From: an uncultured Alistipes sp.
Lineage (GTDB): Bacteria; Bacteroidota; Bacteroidia; Bacteroidales; Rikenellaceae
Direction of reading: 5' to 3'
NCBI GenBank assembly: GCA_947623305.1
Contig: CANQGQ010000002.1
Location: 186,001 to 250,000 of the forward strand
Length of the DNA: 64,000 nucleotides
The position numbers and the translations under genes are program-made. The notes under the pieces were generated by a model. The model was not told the DNA's origin. It saw nothing but the letters and a program-made list of their open reading frames with translations, and searched no databases. Of this stretch, positions 28,199 to 36,695 are shown one piece after another (position 1 is the first letter of the stretch; the number at the start of each line of letters is the position of its first letter).

Positions 28199-28915
28199 TT
28201 ACTTTTGGGGTTCACCGGTTTTCGGCTCGTCATCTTTACCGACCGGCGGGACAATTTTTCGCGGATGCCAGATATAGGTTTTCGATTCCGTATGCGAAAG
28301 CAGCCGTTTGATGTTTTTGCGATGGGTGATCACCAAGAGGATGGCGATGACGAACGAAAAGACGATGAACGACGTGTTGATTTTGGTGGCTCGGGGCGAG
28401 AGGATCGTGAAGATCGGGAAGCAGCATCCGGCGATGATCGAACCGAGAGAGACATAGTGCGTAATAATCAGTACGACGAACCATACACCGAAACAGAGCA
28501 GGGCGATGGAGGGGACGATGCCCGTTACGGCGCCGACCAGCGTTGCGACGCCCTTGCCGCCGCGGAATCCTGCGAAGATCGGGAAGATGTGGCCCAGCAC
28601 GGCAGCGAAAAGGGCGGCGATTTTCAGGTTGATGATGTCGTTGCTGCCTACGATGTCGTCGTAGTGGAGCATCTGGATGATGGTTACGGCGACGAATCCC
28701 TTCAGAAAGTCGAGTGCGAAGACCGGACCGGTGGCTCTGCGGCCCAGAATGCGCAGCATGTTGGTCGTTCCGGCATTTTTCGAGCCGTATTCGCGGATGT
28801 CGATACCGTAGTATTTTTTGCCGATCCACACGGCGCTCGGAATCGAGCCCAGCAGATAGGCGATAATCAGCATGGTGGTTGCACAATATATGGTAAGCGG
28901 TGTAATCGTAGGCAT
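28199..28915 (-). CDS. plsY: Acyl-phosphate:glycerol-3-phosphate acyltransferase
   Basis: PlsY (238 aa) is an inner-membrane enzyme that acylates glycerol 3-phosphate from acyl-phosphate, the first step of phospholipid synthesis. The three conserved cytoplasmic loops are visible: GSIPSAVWIGK, the GSKNAGTTNMLRILG motif, and the glycine-rich FRGGKGVATLVG. Several transmembrane helices surround them. The ATG at 28915 places the first helix near the N-terminus; an in-frame ATG 60 bases further upstream lies across a promoter-like box. A C-terminal tail of about 30 charged residues is somewhat long. It heads the plsY / acyl-CoA ligase / kinase / regulator operon. Confidence 0.95.
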   Translation of the reverse strand: MPTITPLTIYCATTMLIIAYLLGSIPSAVWIGKKYYGIDIREYGSKNAGTTNMLRILGRRATGPVFALDFLKGFVAVTIIQMLHYDDIVGSNDIINLKIAALFAAVLGHIFPIFAGFRGGKGVATLVGAVTGIVPSIALLCFGVWFVVLIITHYVSLGSIIAGCCFPIFTILSPRATKINTSFIVFSFVIAILLVITHRKNIKRLLSHTESKTYIWHPRKIVPPVGKDDEPKTGEPQK

Positions 28916-28944
28916 GATTCGGGTCAGTTTTTGGTTCTTTTCGC

Positions 28945-28952
28945 CAAAGATA
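28945..28952 (-). promoter_or_regulatory. Promoter -7 box of the plsY operon
   Basis: Read on the minus strand, TATCTTTG ends 29 bases before the plsY ATG at 28915, a full match to TAnnTTTG. A second TATCTTTG lies further upstream on the same strand at 29019-29026, inside a hairpin. Confidence 0.55.
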
Positions 28953-29002
28953 CGAAAAGTCGAGCGCAGAAGCAAGCGTTAGCTTGATTATGCCGAGACA
29001 GA

Positions 29003-29033
29003 GTATCTTCGACGCAGTCAAAGATACGAATTT
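29003..29033. repeat. Inverted repeat containing a second -7 box
   Basis: GTATCTT-C-GAC (29003-29013) faces GTC-A-AAGATAC (29017-29027), and a T-rich run follows on the + strand. The right arm, read on the minus strand, is TATCTTTG, the promoter -7 pattern. It may be an alternative plsY promoter, or a terminator-like hairpin; the gap 28976-29147 otherwise shows no gene. Confidence 0.4.
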
Positions 29034-29127
29034 TTTTATTAACTGGCATGGATCGGCCCGCTTTCGGATAAATGATGGGCAGCGAAGAATGCCTTGCCAA
29101 GCATCGTAACGCTCTATCGCATAAGGA

Positions 29128-29145
29128 GCCGCTTTCGAAAGCGGC
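29128..29145. terminator. Palindrome at the end of the DUF2851 gene
   Basis: GCCGCTTTC-GAAAGCGGC is a perfect palindrome 3 bases beyond the DUF2851 stop codon. On the minus strand no T-run follows; on the + strand TTTTA does. It could stop minus-strand transcripts weakly or be a processing site. Confidence 0.4.
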
Positions 29146-29147
29146 TT

Positions 29148-30104
29148 TTAAAAGCGGCGGCGAATTTTATCTAAAATCCGTCGGCCGACGGGACAGGCGG
29201 CACAGCGATTGTCCGAGCAATAGACTTTGGCGAGTTGCAGCAGCGCCTGCGATTCGAATGCGTTTGCCGGAGCCGGAACGCCGGCGTCGCACCAGGTCCG
29301 GATGAAACGGTTGTTTTCCGGCCGGATCAACTCCAACAGTCTCAACGCATTCTCGTGCAGTTGTTCGTCGCCCATGTAGCTGCCGTAGGCGAATTGCAAC
29401 ACGGCGACCAAATTGATGCCGATGATGTCGGCCTTGAATTTTCCGATGCGTTTGGGATGCCATTCGTGCTCCGCATTGGGCGTGTAGTGGGTGTTCCAGT
29501 AGTCGGGCGCTTCGACGCAGAAAAGTTGTTGGATTTCGTCGATGTTCCGGCATTCCATCGTGCGGTTCATGACGAAATCGTCCTGTGCGAAGAAGCGGGC
29601 CGCCTGCACGATCCGCAGCAGTGGATGGTTGGCCGGACGGATGTCCGTCAGATTCCATGCCGCGGCCTCCATCGGCTCGAGCGTATATTTGGCGGCGAGG
29701 TGTTCGAACAATCGCAGCAGGTCGAGCAGGTAAGTGTCGTGTTCGTAGAGGGTCAGCAACCCCGATACGCCCAGCAACATTGCTTCGACGGCATGGGGTG
29801 TCGTCCGTTCGCGCAACACGATTTTGTACGGGACGCGCTGGGCCAACGTGAGATAAGCCTGCTGATTAGTGCTATCGCCCAAGGTGCGGAAATAGAGCTG
29901 GTAAAAAGTCTGGTTCCAGTCGCCCGAACAGCTTTCGCGGAGTTCGTCGACGAGCCTCATTTTGTAACGGAGCCGGTCGAAAGCCAAGTTCGTGAGGATT
30001 TCGTGGCGGTGCAGCGGATCCGCTCCGGCAAGATAGTTGGCGCAAGCCTCTCTCGTGCTATCCTGCTGCAACCGTTCGATCATCCGGTTTTCCTGCTCCG
30101 ACAT
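29148..30104 (-). CDS. DUF2851 family protein
   Basis: This 318-residue protein belongs to a family of unknown function common in Bacteroidota (DUF2851). It is probably cytoplasmic: no signal peptide, mostly helical, many Arg/Glu. Conserved-looking segments are RPANHPLLRIVQAARFF and KADIIGINLVAVLQFAYG. The C-terminus has a cysteine set, Cys-x4-Cys-x2-Cys in CSDNRCAACPVGR, plus an earlier Cys in TWCDAG, which resembles a metal or Fe-S site. The start at 30104 leaves 2 bases to the SufT-like gene, with SufE upstream, so an iron-sulphur role is a reasonable guess and no more. Confidence 0.8.
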   Translation of the reverse strand: MSEQENRMIERLQQDSTREACANYLAGADPLHRHEILTNLAFDRLRYKMRLVDELRESCSGDWNQTFYQLYFRTLGDSTNQQAYLTLAQRVPYKIVLRERTTPHAVEAMLLGVSGLLTLYEHDTYLLDLLRLFEHLAAKYTLEPMEAAAWNLTDIRPANHPLLRIVQAARFFAQDDFVMNRTMECRNIDEIQQLFCVEAPDYWNTHYTPNAEHEWHPKRIGKFKADIIGINLVAVLQFAYGSYMGDEQLHENALRLLELIRPENNRFIRTWCDAGVPAPANAFESQALLQLAKVYCSDNRCAACPVGRRILDKIRRRF

Positions 30105-30106
30105 CG

Positions 30107-30427
30107 CTACAACAGATTGAGTTCGATCAACGCCTCTTCGCTCATCATGCTCTTGTCCCACACGGGATCGAAGGTCAGAATGACGTTCACCGCCTGTACG
30201 CCCTTGATTTTGGCGACTTGTTGATTGACGTCCTCGACCAGCATGTCGGCCATCGGACAGTTGGGCGCCGTGAGTGTCATGCGGATATTCGCCGTGCCGT
30301 CGGGCGTGTAGTCGATTTCGTAGATCAGTCCGAGATCGTAGATGTTGACCGGTATTTCGGGATCGTAGATATTTTTGAGTGTCATTACGATCTCCTTTTC
30401 GACCTGTAGTATCTCTTCCGGTGTCAT
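30107..30427 (-). CDS. SufT/MIP18-like (DUF59) iron-sulphur assembly protein
   Basis: The product (106 aa) is a single DUF59 domain: a helical start, then KNIYDPEIPVNIYDLGLIY with the conserved Asp-Pro-Glu-Ile, and the LTAPNCPM loop with its conserved Cys. Members of this family help maturation of Fe-S proteins. The ATG at 30427 removes an upstream basic stretch (KRQRRNKTKRH) that does not fit. It sits 13 bases after sufE and 2 bases before DUF2851, so it is part of one operon. Confidence 0.9.
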   Translation of the reverse strand: MTPEEILQVEKEIVMTLKNIYDPEIPVNIYDLGLIYEIDYTPDGTANIRMTLTAPNCPMADMLVEDVNQQVAKIKGVQAVNVILTFDPVWDKSMMSEEALIELNLL

Positions 30428-30440
30428 GTGTCGTTTCGTT

Positions 30441-30866
30441 TTATTCCGCCGCTGCCTCTTTGCTGGCGAAGGCAAGCGCATAGAGGCGCATCTGTTTGAC
30501 CATGGCGGCCAGCCCGTTCGATCGGGTGGGCGAAAGGTTGGCGCTCAAACCGATGGCGTCGATGAAATAGAGTTCCGTGTCGAGTATTTCGCGCGGCGTG
30601 CGGCCGTCGAGCACCCGAATCAGCAGGGCGATGATGCCTTTGGTGATGATGGCATCGCTGTCGGCTGCGTAGCGGACTTTGCCGTCGTCCATGCGGGCAT
30701 CCACCCACACGCGCGACTGGCAGCCTTGAATCAGATATTGTTCCGTGCGGTGCGCCGGTTCGATGGCGGGCAGCGTGTCGGCCAGCCCGATCAGGTAATC
30801 GTATTTGTCGAGCCAGTCATCGAAAACCGAGAACTCCTCGATGATTTCCTCTTGAATCTTGTCCAT
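30441..30866 (-). CDS. sufE: SufE-family cysteine desulphuration protein
   Basis: SufE (141 aa) accepts sulphur from a cysteine desulphurase and passes it to Fe-S cluster assembly. The active Cys49 is in the family motif QGCQSRVWV, and the C-terminal helix with GLSANLSPTRSNGL is standard. Length is normal. It lies 6 bases downstream of the phosphatase-like gene and 13 bases upstream of the DUF59 gene. No sufBCD or sufS is in the window. Confidence 0.93.
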   Translation of the reverse strand: MDKIQEEIIEEFSVFDDWLDKYDYLIGLADTLPAIEPAHRTEQYLIQGCQSRVWVDARMDDGKVRYAADSDAIITKGIIALLIRVLDGRTPREILDTELYFIDAIGLSANLSPTRSNGLAAMVKQMRLYALAFASKEAAAE

Positions 30867-30872
30867 AGTTCG

Positions 30873-32438
30873 TTATAAATCGACAATCTCTTTCAGCACT
30901 TCACCTTCCGAGGCCGCCGGTTCGGCGATGCCCGCGACATGGGCCAGCGTCGGCGCCACGGAGGTCATATCGACCCGTCGGCCGATGCGTTGCGCACCGA
31001 TGCCCGGACCATAGAAGATCAGCGGCACCTGCGTATCGTAGCCGTAGAGCGATCCCGACGACGACACGCACCGGTCGTGTTCCTCGATGTACCCGGGTAC
31101 GAAATTCAAAATGACATCGCCCGAGCGGCGCGGATAGAATCCGTTCTGCATCTTGCGGGCATAGCCGCTGCCGAAGTAGCTCGTGCGCATGGCCGTGGCG
31201 GCCAGCGCGTGCGATACGCCGCTGAATTGCATGGCGAAAATCGCCACTTCGTTCTGTACCTCCGAGAGATTCAGCCCGCGTTCGTAGATCAGGTTATGGT
31301 TGAGCCACAGACATTTGTCCTCACAGGCCAGAATCCAGTCGCCGGTGCCGTAACGCACGTTCAGAAATCCGTTGACGATGACCTCGAATTGCCGGTTGTT
31401 GAATCGGTCGGTCGCGTGGGGTCCGTAGTCGTACGAGGGGCTGGTGCCGTGGTCGGAGGTGAAGACCACCACGACCTCCTCGTTTTTGACCTGCGCGAAG
31501 ACGAAGGTCAAGAAGTCCTCCAGATCGCGGTCGAGTTGGTAGTACATGTCTTCGACCTCGATCGACTCGGGGCCGTAAGCCTCTGCGATGCGGCGCGACG
31601 GGTCGAGATAGATGTTCAGCAGATCGGGCGTCGCGTCTTTCCCTAACCGATATTGCGCAATGGCTTGCTTGGCGAATCCCAACAGTGCCGTATTACCGGC
31701 CGGCGTGTAGAGCAGTTTTTCGTAGTCCGAAGTCAGATTCAGTTTGCCTTTTTGGCCCTTTGTCCGCCGGCCTTTGCCCGAAAGGGCGACATCCCAATGG
31801 CGCGTGTTGCGGTATCGGTCGCTTCCGAGCAGCGTGCGCCATTCGGATGCGACGTACGAGGTGTTGTAGTGTTCGCGGTTGCTGCGGCTTACCCAGTCGG
31901 GAAGCGTTTCGATGTAGGCAGGCGACGATGCCCAGTTGCAGGCTTCGTCGAGCCAGTAGGCGATTCCGCTGCGTCCGCTCATCACGACGGCCGAAACCGG
32001 TTCGGCGGCGATCGTTACGGCATTGCTGCCCGGGGCCTGTTGCAACAGTGTCTCTCCGAGGGTCGGGGCGATCAATTGTTCGGGGTTCGGCTGTTCCGCA
32101 TCGCCGAGCAGTAAAATGGGCTGGTTGGAGGTGTAATCCATCCAGCGGGTGCCGATTACGCCGTGGGTCGAGGGCATGGCTCCCGTGGTGAGCGTTGCCA
32201 ACGACACGGGGGTCGTGGTCTGTTGGTAGTCGTAACGGCTGTCGGTGTAGACAGTGCCCTCTTCGACGAGGCGTCGGATGCCTCCTGCACCGAAGTTCGC
32301 AGCGTAGCGGTCGATGTCCTCGGCCCGCATCGAACCGACGACGATGTTGACGATCAGCCGCGGTTCGGCAGCCGAAGTACGGTCAACGGCGAACAACCCG
32401 AGCGCTGTCAGGCAAAGTGTGATGAATTTGCGTCCCAT
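30873..32438 (-). CDS. PafA-like phosphatase homologue, probable pseudoenzyme
   Basis: The product (521 aa) has a signal peptide (1-23) and aligns along its length with PafA-type alkaline phosphatases. Most active-site positions, judged from remembered Elizabethkingia PafA, are changed. The first Zn ligand (Asp of VDQMR) is Gly35 in VVGSMR. The Asp/His pair before 'FGPNSIEVED' is Arg282/Glu286 before YGPESIEVED. The His of YDSHIPL is Gln470 in YDTQVPL, the Asn of AGNDW is Thr97, and the K-x-R pair is E-x-V near 146-148. The nucleophile Thr (about 76) and Asp329-His330 remain. It is exported and heads an operon with sufE, which is an odd pairing. Confidence 0.82.
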   Translation of the reverse strand: MGRKFITLCLTALGLFAVDRTSAAEPRLIVNIVVGSMRAEDIDRYAANFGAGGIRRLVEEGTVYTDSRYDYQQTTTPVSLATLTTGAMPSTHGVIGTRWMDYTSNQPILLLGDAEQPNPEQLIAPTLGETLLQQAPGSNAVTIAAEPVSAVVMSGRSGIAYWLDEACNWASSPAYIETLPDWVSRSNREHYNTSYVASEWRTLLGSDRYRNTRHWDVALSGKGRRTKGQKGKLNLTSDYEKLLYTPAGNTALLGFAKQAIAQYRLGKDATPDLLNIYLDPSRRIAEAYGPESIEVEDMYYQLDRDLEDFLTFVFAQVKNEEVVVVFTSDHGTSPSYDYGPHATDRFNNRQFEVIVNGFLNVRYGTGDWILACEDKCLWLNHNLIYERGLNLSEVQNEVAIFAMQFSGVSHALAATAMRTSYFGSGYARKMQNGFYPRRSGDVILNFVPGYIEEHDRCVSSSGSLYGYDTQVPLIFYGPGIGAQRIGRRVDMTSVAPTLAHVAGIAEPAASEGEVLKEIVDL

Positions 32439-32455
32439 GTTTCCGATAAAACGGA

Positions 32456-32463
32456 CAAATTTA
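32456..32463 (-). promoter_or_regulatory. Promoter -7 box of the phosphatase-like/sufE operon
   Basis: On the minus strand TAAATTTG lies 17 bases before the ATG at 32438, a full match to TAnnTTTG. The implied leader is about 10 bases. No convincing -33 element is visible. The rest of the gap 32439-32615 holds no recognisable feature. Confidence 0.5.
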
Positions 32464-32615
32464 CGAAATTATTTCGATACGACGGTTCGGCTGCCGGTTA
32501 TTTTGCGCGGGGCAATGACTGCCGACCGTGCAAAAAATTGATTCTTCGGATTTTTGGCCAAAGTTTTCCTTGGACGGGGCTAAAATTGGATAGACGGCCG
32601 GTTTCGGCTTCGGAT

Positions 32616-33602
32616 TCAGTGTGTAAATTGTTCGAAATAGCGCTTTTCGGCGGAGAAATCAATTTGCGGCAAGGCTGCGATTCGTTCCATGCAGCGCCGA
32701 CAGAATGCGGCATGAGTTTCGCCTTGCGGATTGCGGGGACGGTGGCGTGCGGCCGACACGATTGCTTCGACCTCGGGCAGCAGGCGTTGCGCTTCATCGT
32801 CGAGCGCTGCGGCTACGAATTTTTCCCAAATGTATTCGATTGCTTGCGGCGCGGGATGAACGAGGTCGTCGGCATAGAACCGATAATCGCGCAGATCGTC
32901 CAGAACGATTTCGTAGGCCGGAAAATAGTGTACGTTGGGATGGCGTTCCGCCAGTTCGGCGGCGGCCATGCGCAGCACCGCTTTCGAAAGCGTATTGCCT
33001 TCCAGACCGTCGCCAAGGTGCCGTACGGGGCTGACCGTCAGGATGATCTGCTTCTCAGTGAGCGATCCCCCAAGAAAATTGTTTTCATCCGGTCGGGTGC
33101 GGAACCATTCGTCGAATGCCGCGACGATCTCTTCGACCGACAGTCTGCGCCGGACGAACTTCGAGGCCGGTTGCCGATGGCAGTTGGCGACCGGTCGGCC
33201 TTGACGTTCGTAGACCCAGGCCGTGCCGAACGTGAGCAGCACGAAATCGGACTTTTTGAGTGCGGCGGCTCCGATTGCCCGCCCTGTGTTCATCTGCTTC
33301 AAGGCTTGTGCGGCATCGGCATCCGAGAACGATCCATGAAAATCGTAATGGAACCACCGTTCGCCGTCGTAGAGCAATTCGTCCGCCTTCACGGGCTTGC
33401 CGACCCGATAGCTTCGCAGCGCTTCGACGATCGACAGCGGATTGAATAGGATGCCCGTGGGATTGGTTTCGATGTCGAATTTCGCATCCGCCAGTTTGCC
33501 GGCGATGTGCTCGGCGAAGCACGAGCCGATAGCCAGCAGCCGGTGTCGATAGCCGATGCGTTCGTTGAGCGGAGCGATTTCGATTTCGGTTCGAAATTTC
33601 AT
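32616..33602 (-). CDS. GSCFA-domain protein
   Basis: This 328-residue protein has the GSCFA motif at residues 26-30 (AIGSCFAEHI), which gives the family its name, followed by NPTGILFNPLSI, the conserved segment that follows. The fold is SGNH-hydrolase-like, with a late DDLVHPA block that would supply the Asp-x-x-His. It has no signal peptide, so it is probably cytoplasmic. The substrate of this family is not known. It is transcribed away from the cobalamin genes. The gap to cobU (33603-33848) has a TATTTTTG on the minus strand only 5 bases before this ATG, too close to be a normal promoter. Confidence 0.85.
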   Translation of the reverse strand: MKFRTEIEIAPLNERIGYRHRLLAIGSCFAEHIAGKLADAKFDIETNPTGILFNPLSIVEALRSYRVGKPVKADELLYDGERWFHYDFHGSFSDADAAQALKQMNTGRAIGAAALKKSDFVLLTFGTAWVYERQGRPVANCHRQPASKFVRRRLSVEEIVAAFDEWFRTRPDENNFLGGSLTEKQIILTVSPVRHLGDGLEGNTLSKAVLRMAAAELAERHPNVHYFPAYEIVLDDLRDYRFYADDLVHPAPQAIEYIWEKFVAAALDDEAQRLLPEVEAIVSAARHRPRNPQGETHAAFCRRCMERIAALPQIDFSAEKRYFEQFTH

Positions 33603-33787
33603 GCAACAAAAATAAGCAATTTTTTATTAGCGCGATGAATGTTCGTTACGCTTTCGCTGGTCGTGGCCGCTTCCGTAGCGAAGTGAGCTGCCGTCTTGCT
33701 TTTGCCGGTCGCTCCCGACAACCTGTTTTTGTCGAGGCGGAAGTGCGAAGATTCGCCCGAAAAGCGTTCTTTTTGAAAAGAATCCGT

Positions 33788-33795
33788 TATCTTTG
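33788..33795 (+). promoter_or_regulatory. Promoter -7 box of the cobU operon
   Basis: TATCTTTG is a full match to TAnnTTTG, 53 bases before the cobU ATG. No B12-box or riboswitch core is seen in the leader. The stretch 33640-33725 upstream is GC-rich with TTCGCT/AGCGAA arms but has no recognised function. Confidence 0.55.
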
Positions 33796-33848
33796 TCGGG
33801 ATAAATCGGATTCCGACCGTCGTATGTCGGTATGTTCCGAGGTCGCAA

Positions 33849-34364
33849 ATGAACATGAAACGCATCATTCTGATAACGGGCGGTCAGCGCTCCGGAAAAA
33901 GCCGTTATGCCGAAATGCTGGCTTTGCAGTCGGCGGTGAATCCGGTCTATGTCGCTACGGCCCGCATCTTCGACGATGAATTCCGCGAGCGGGTTCGGCT
34001 CCATCGGGAGCGGCGGGGCCCCGAATGGACGAATATCGAGGAGGAAAAATTCTTGGGACGGCTCGATTTCGCGGGCCGGACGGTGCTCGTCGATTGCGTA
34101 ACGTTGTGGTGTACGAATTTCTTCTTCGACCTCGGTGAGGCGGTCGATGCGGCAGCCGAAGCGGTCGAGCGGGAGTTCGACGCCCTGACGTCCCGCGAGG
34201 CCACCTATATTTTCGTAACGAACGAAATCGGCTTAGGCGGTGTGGCGGAACATGCGACGCAACGCCGTTTCACCGATTTGCAGGGAATGGTCAATCAATA
34301 CATCGCCGCGCGTGCCGATCGGGTCATCCTGATGGTCAGCGGCCTGCCCGTAACCGTCAAATAA
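33849..34364 (+). CDS. cobU: Adenosylcobinamide kinase / guanylyltransferase
   Basis: CobU (171 aa) phosphorylates adenosylcobinamide and transfers GMP to it, preparing the nucleotide loop of cobalamin. The P-loop GGQRSGKS is at residues 11-18, next to RYAEML. The guanylylated His is probably in [11 protein letters not shown], and the TNEIGLGG strand is typical. A second ATG at 33855 ([10 protein letters not shown]) is equally plausible. It is followed 4 bases later by cobT, and cobS and cobC follow, giving the whole nucleotide-loop assembly set on the + strand. Confidence 0.95.
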   Translation: MNMKRIILITGGQRSGKSRYAEMLALQSAVNPVYVATARIFDDEFRERVRLHRERRGPEWTNIEEEKFLGRLDFAGRTVLVDCVTLWCTNFFFDLGEAVDAAAEAVEREFDALTSREATYIFVTNEIGLGGVAEHATQRRFTDLQGMVNQYIAARADRVILMVSGLPVTVK

Positions 34365-34368
34365 AGCT

Positions 34369-35409
34369 ATGAGAAACTTTCGAATCGAGCGGCCCGACGA
34401 GGCCTTGCGGCCGCTGCTGCAACAGAAAATTGATAATCTGACCAAGCCGAAAGGCTCGTTGGGCCAGTTGGAGCGGATTGCCTTGCGGATCGGGATGATC
34501 CAGCAGACGTTGACGCCCGAGTTGCACGTTCCGCAGAATTTGCTTTTCGCTGCCGACCACGGCATCGTCGACGAAGGCATCAGCCTATCGCCGAAAGAGA
34601 TCACCTGGCAGCAGACACTTCATTTCGTGCGGAGCGGCGGTACGGGCATCGGTTTTCTGTGCCGTCAGCACGGCTTTCGGCTCAAGGTGATCGACGCCGG
34701 CGTCGATTTCGATTTTCCGGACGGCTGCGGCATCATCGACCGCAAAATCCGCAAGGGAACGTCGAATTATCTGCACGGTGCGGCCATGACGACCGAAGAA
34801 TTCGACCGATGCCTCGACGTCGGCGCCGAAATGGTCGATCGGGCCATTGAGGAGGGCAGCAATATCCTCTCTTTCGGCGAAATGGGGATTACCAATACGT
34901 CGTCCTCGTCTATTTGGATGCACTTTTTCACCGGCATCCCGTTGGAGGAGTGCATCGGCGCGGGCAGCGGATTGGACGACGCGGGAATCCGCCACAAATA
35001 CGAGGTCTTGCGTCGGGCCGTGGCCCGTTACACGGGCGACGGTTCGCCGGCCGACTTGATCCGGTGGTTCGGCGGGTTCGAGATGGCGATGGCTGTGGGC
35101 GGCATGTTGCGGGCGGCGGAGCGGAAAATTACGATTCTGGTCGACGGGTTCATCATGTCGGCCTGCATGTTGGCCGCTTCGAAACTGCATCCCGAAGTGT
35201 TGGATTATGCGCTGTTCGGCCACGTCGGAGACGAGCAGGGCCACCGCCGTCTGTTGGAGGCGATGGACGCCGAGCCGATTCTGCACCTCGGTCTGCGCCT
35301 CGGCGAGGGATCGGGAGCGGTTTGCGCCTATCCGATCGTCGAATCGGCCGTGCGGATGCTCGATGAGATGGATACGTTCCAAGCCATGCAAATTACCAAG
35401 TATTTTTAA
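34369..35409 (+). CDS. cobT: Nicotinate-nucleotide:DMB phosphoribosyltransferase
   Basis: CobT (346 aa) makes the alpha-ribazole phosphate lower ligand from a base and nicotinate mononucleotide. Family motifs are visible: [41 protein letters not shown], and the catalytic-Glu segment LRLGEGSGA near residue 315. Length is standard. It lies between cobU and cobS. No bluB or bza genes are in the window, so the source of the lower-ligand base is unknown. Confidence 0.96.
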   Translation: MRNFRIERPDEALRPLLQQKIDNLTKPKGSLGQLERIALRIGMIQQTLTPELHVPQNLLFAADHGIVDEGISLSPKEITWQQTLHFVRSGGTGIGFLCRQHGFRLKVIDAGVDFDFPDGCGIIDRKIRKGTSNYLHGAAMTTEEFDRCLDVGAEMVDRAIEEGSNILSFGEMGITNTSSSSIWMHFFTGIPLEECIGAGSGLDDAGIRHKYEVLRRAVARYTGDGSPADLIRWFGGFEMAMAVGGMLRAAERKITILVDGFIMSACMLAASKLHPEVLDYALFGHVGDEQGHRRLLEAMDAEPILHLGLRLGEGSGAVCAYPIVESAVRMLDEMDTFQAMQITKYF

Positions 35410-35414
35410 TCGGC

Positions 35415-36182
35415 ATGCGCATGTTGGATCGTTTGTTCGCTGCTCTGATGCTGTTGACGCGGTTGCCTTTCGGGCGGTTGCGCCGCGTTCCGTCCGAGGC
35501 ATTCGCCCATACGACCGATTGGTGGTCGGCGGTCGGATGGTTGACGGGCGGCGCGACGGCGCTCGTGTTGTGGGGAGCCGCTGCGTGGTTGCCCATGCCA
35601 GTGGCGGTCGTCATCGCCTTCGGCGTCCGTATTTTGTTGACCGGCGCTTTGCACGAAGATGGCCTTGCCGACTTCTTCGACGGGTTCGGTGGCGGCACGA
35701 CCCGCGAAAAGACGCTGGCCATCATGAAGGATTCGCACATCGGTACATACGGTGTGCTGGGATTGATTTTCTATGCTTTGCTGCTTACGGGCTCCGTCGC
35801 TGCGTTGCCGGTCGATACGGCCGTCCGGTTGATTGCGGTCGGCGATCCTTTGTCGAAGTTCGCCGCTTCGCAGTTGATTAATGTTTTGCCGTATGTCCGT
35901 CCGCTGGCACAGAGTAAGGTCGGGACGGCTTATCGTCGCATGAACGCAGGTGCGTGGCTGCTTTCCGCTGCATTCGGCTTGTTGCCTGCTGCCGTGTGGT
36001 TACCTGCTGCGTTTTGGCCGATTGTGGTTGTACCGTTCGTCGTTACGGGCCTGCTGCTCGGCTTCATGCGGCGGCGCATCGGCGGTTATACGGGCGATTG
36101 TTGCGGCGCGACGTTTCTTTTGAGCGAAGCGGCCTTCTATCTTGCGGCCGTCGTGGTCGGTCATGGAAGTCTGGTTGGTTAG
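35415..36182 (+). CDS. cobS: Adenosylcobinamide-GDP ribazoletransferase (cobalamin synthase)
   Basis: CobS (255 aa) is an inner-membrane enzyme joining adenosylcobinamide-GDP to alpha-ribazole or its phosphate. The active loop ALHEDGLADFFDGFGGG, followed by KDSHIGTYG, is complete; several hydrophobic helices surround it, and a C-terminal GGYTGDCCGA motif is present. It starts 5 bases after cobT and overlaps the start of cobC by 20 bases. Confidence 0.95.
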   Translation: MRMLDRLFAALMLLTRLPFGRLRRVPSEAFAHTTDWWSAVGWLTGGATALVLWGAAAWLPMPVAVVIAFGVRILLTGALHEDGLADFFDGFGGGTTREKTLAIMKDSHIGTYGVLGLIFYALLLTGSVAALPVDTAVRLIAVGDPLSKFAASQLINVLPYVRPLAQSKVGTAYRRMNAGAWLLSAAFGLLPAAVWLPAAFWPIVVVPFVVTGLLLGFMRRRIGGYTGDCCGATFLLSEAAFYLAAVVVGHGSLVG

Positions 36183-36690
36183 ACATACGTCGGTCGACGT
36201 TCCCGCAGGAACGTGTTACGGACGGTCGGATGTTCCTTTGCGGACGACCTTCGACGAGGAGGCGGCCGCTGTTCGGAAGACTTTGGCGGACACCCGTTTC
36301 GACGCGGTGTGGTGCAGCCCGTTGAGCCGCTGTGTTCGTTTGGCCGAAGCGTGCGGATACCCCGACGCTCAGCGCGATGCGCGTCTGTTGGAGTTGAATT
36401 TCGGGGCTTGGGAGATGCGCCGGTTCGACGAGATCGACGACCCGCAGTTGCAGCATTGGTTCGACGATTGGTTGCACGTGCGGCCCACCGGCGGCGAATC
36501 GTTTGCCGACCAGATCGTGCGTGTGGGCGGTTTTTTGGATGAGTTGCGCCGACGTCCGATCGGTCGGGCGCTGTTGTTCGTTCATGGAGGCGTGCAGCTT
36601 TGCGCCGGCGTCTATGCCGGCCTGTTTCCGCCCGAGGAGGCGTTCAGCCACCAACTCCCTTATGGCAGTATTTTGAAAATCACGATTTAA
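36163..36690 (+). CDS. cobC: Alpha-ribazole phosphatase (histidine phosphatase family)
   Basis: The product (175 aa) belongs to the histidine phosphatase family. The catalytic site is VWLVRHTSVD (the usual RHG with Thr in place of Gly, as in CobC), and a second His is in LLFVHGG. ELNFGAWEM fits the CobC group, which removes the phosphate from alpha-ribazole phosphate or adenosylcobalamin phosphate. The ATG at 36163 is within cobS; an in-frame ATG at 36142 would add 7 residues. The gene converges on cbiB with only 5 bases between the stops. Confidence 0.9.
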   Translation: MEVWLVRHTSVDVPAGTCYGRSDVPLRTTFDEEAAAVRKTLADTRFDAVWCSPLSRCVRLAEACGYPDAQRDARLLELNFGAWEMRRFDEIDDPQLQHWFDDWLHVRPTGGESFADQIVRVGGFLDELRRRPIGRALLFVHGGVQLCAGVYAGLFPPEEAFSHQLPYGSILKITI

Positions 36691-36695
36691 ATAAT

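Noticed and set aside
33607..33614. TATTTTTG on the minus strand as promoter for the GSCFA gene
   Set aside because: It ends only 5 bases before the ATG, leaving no leader, and no -33 element is at the right distance.
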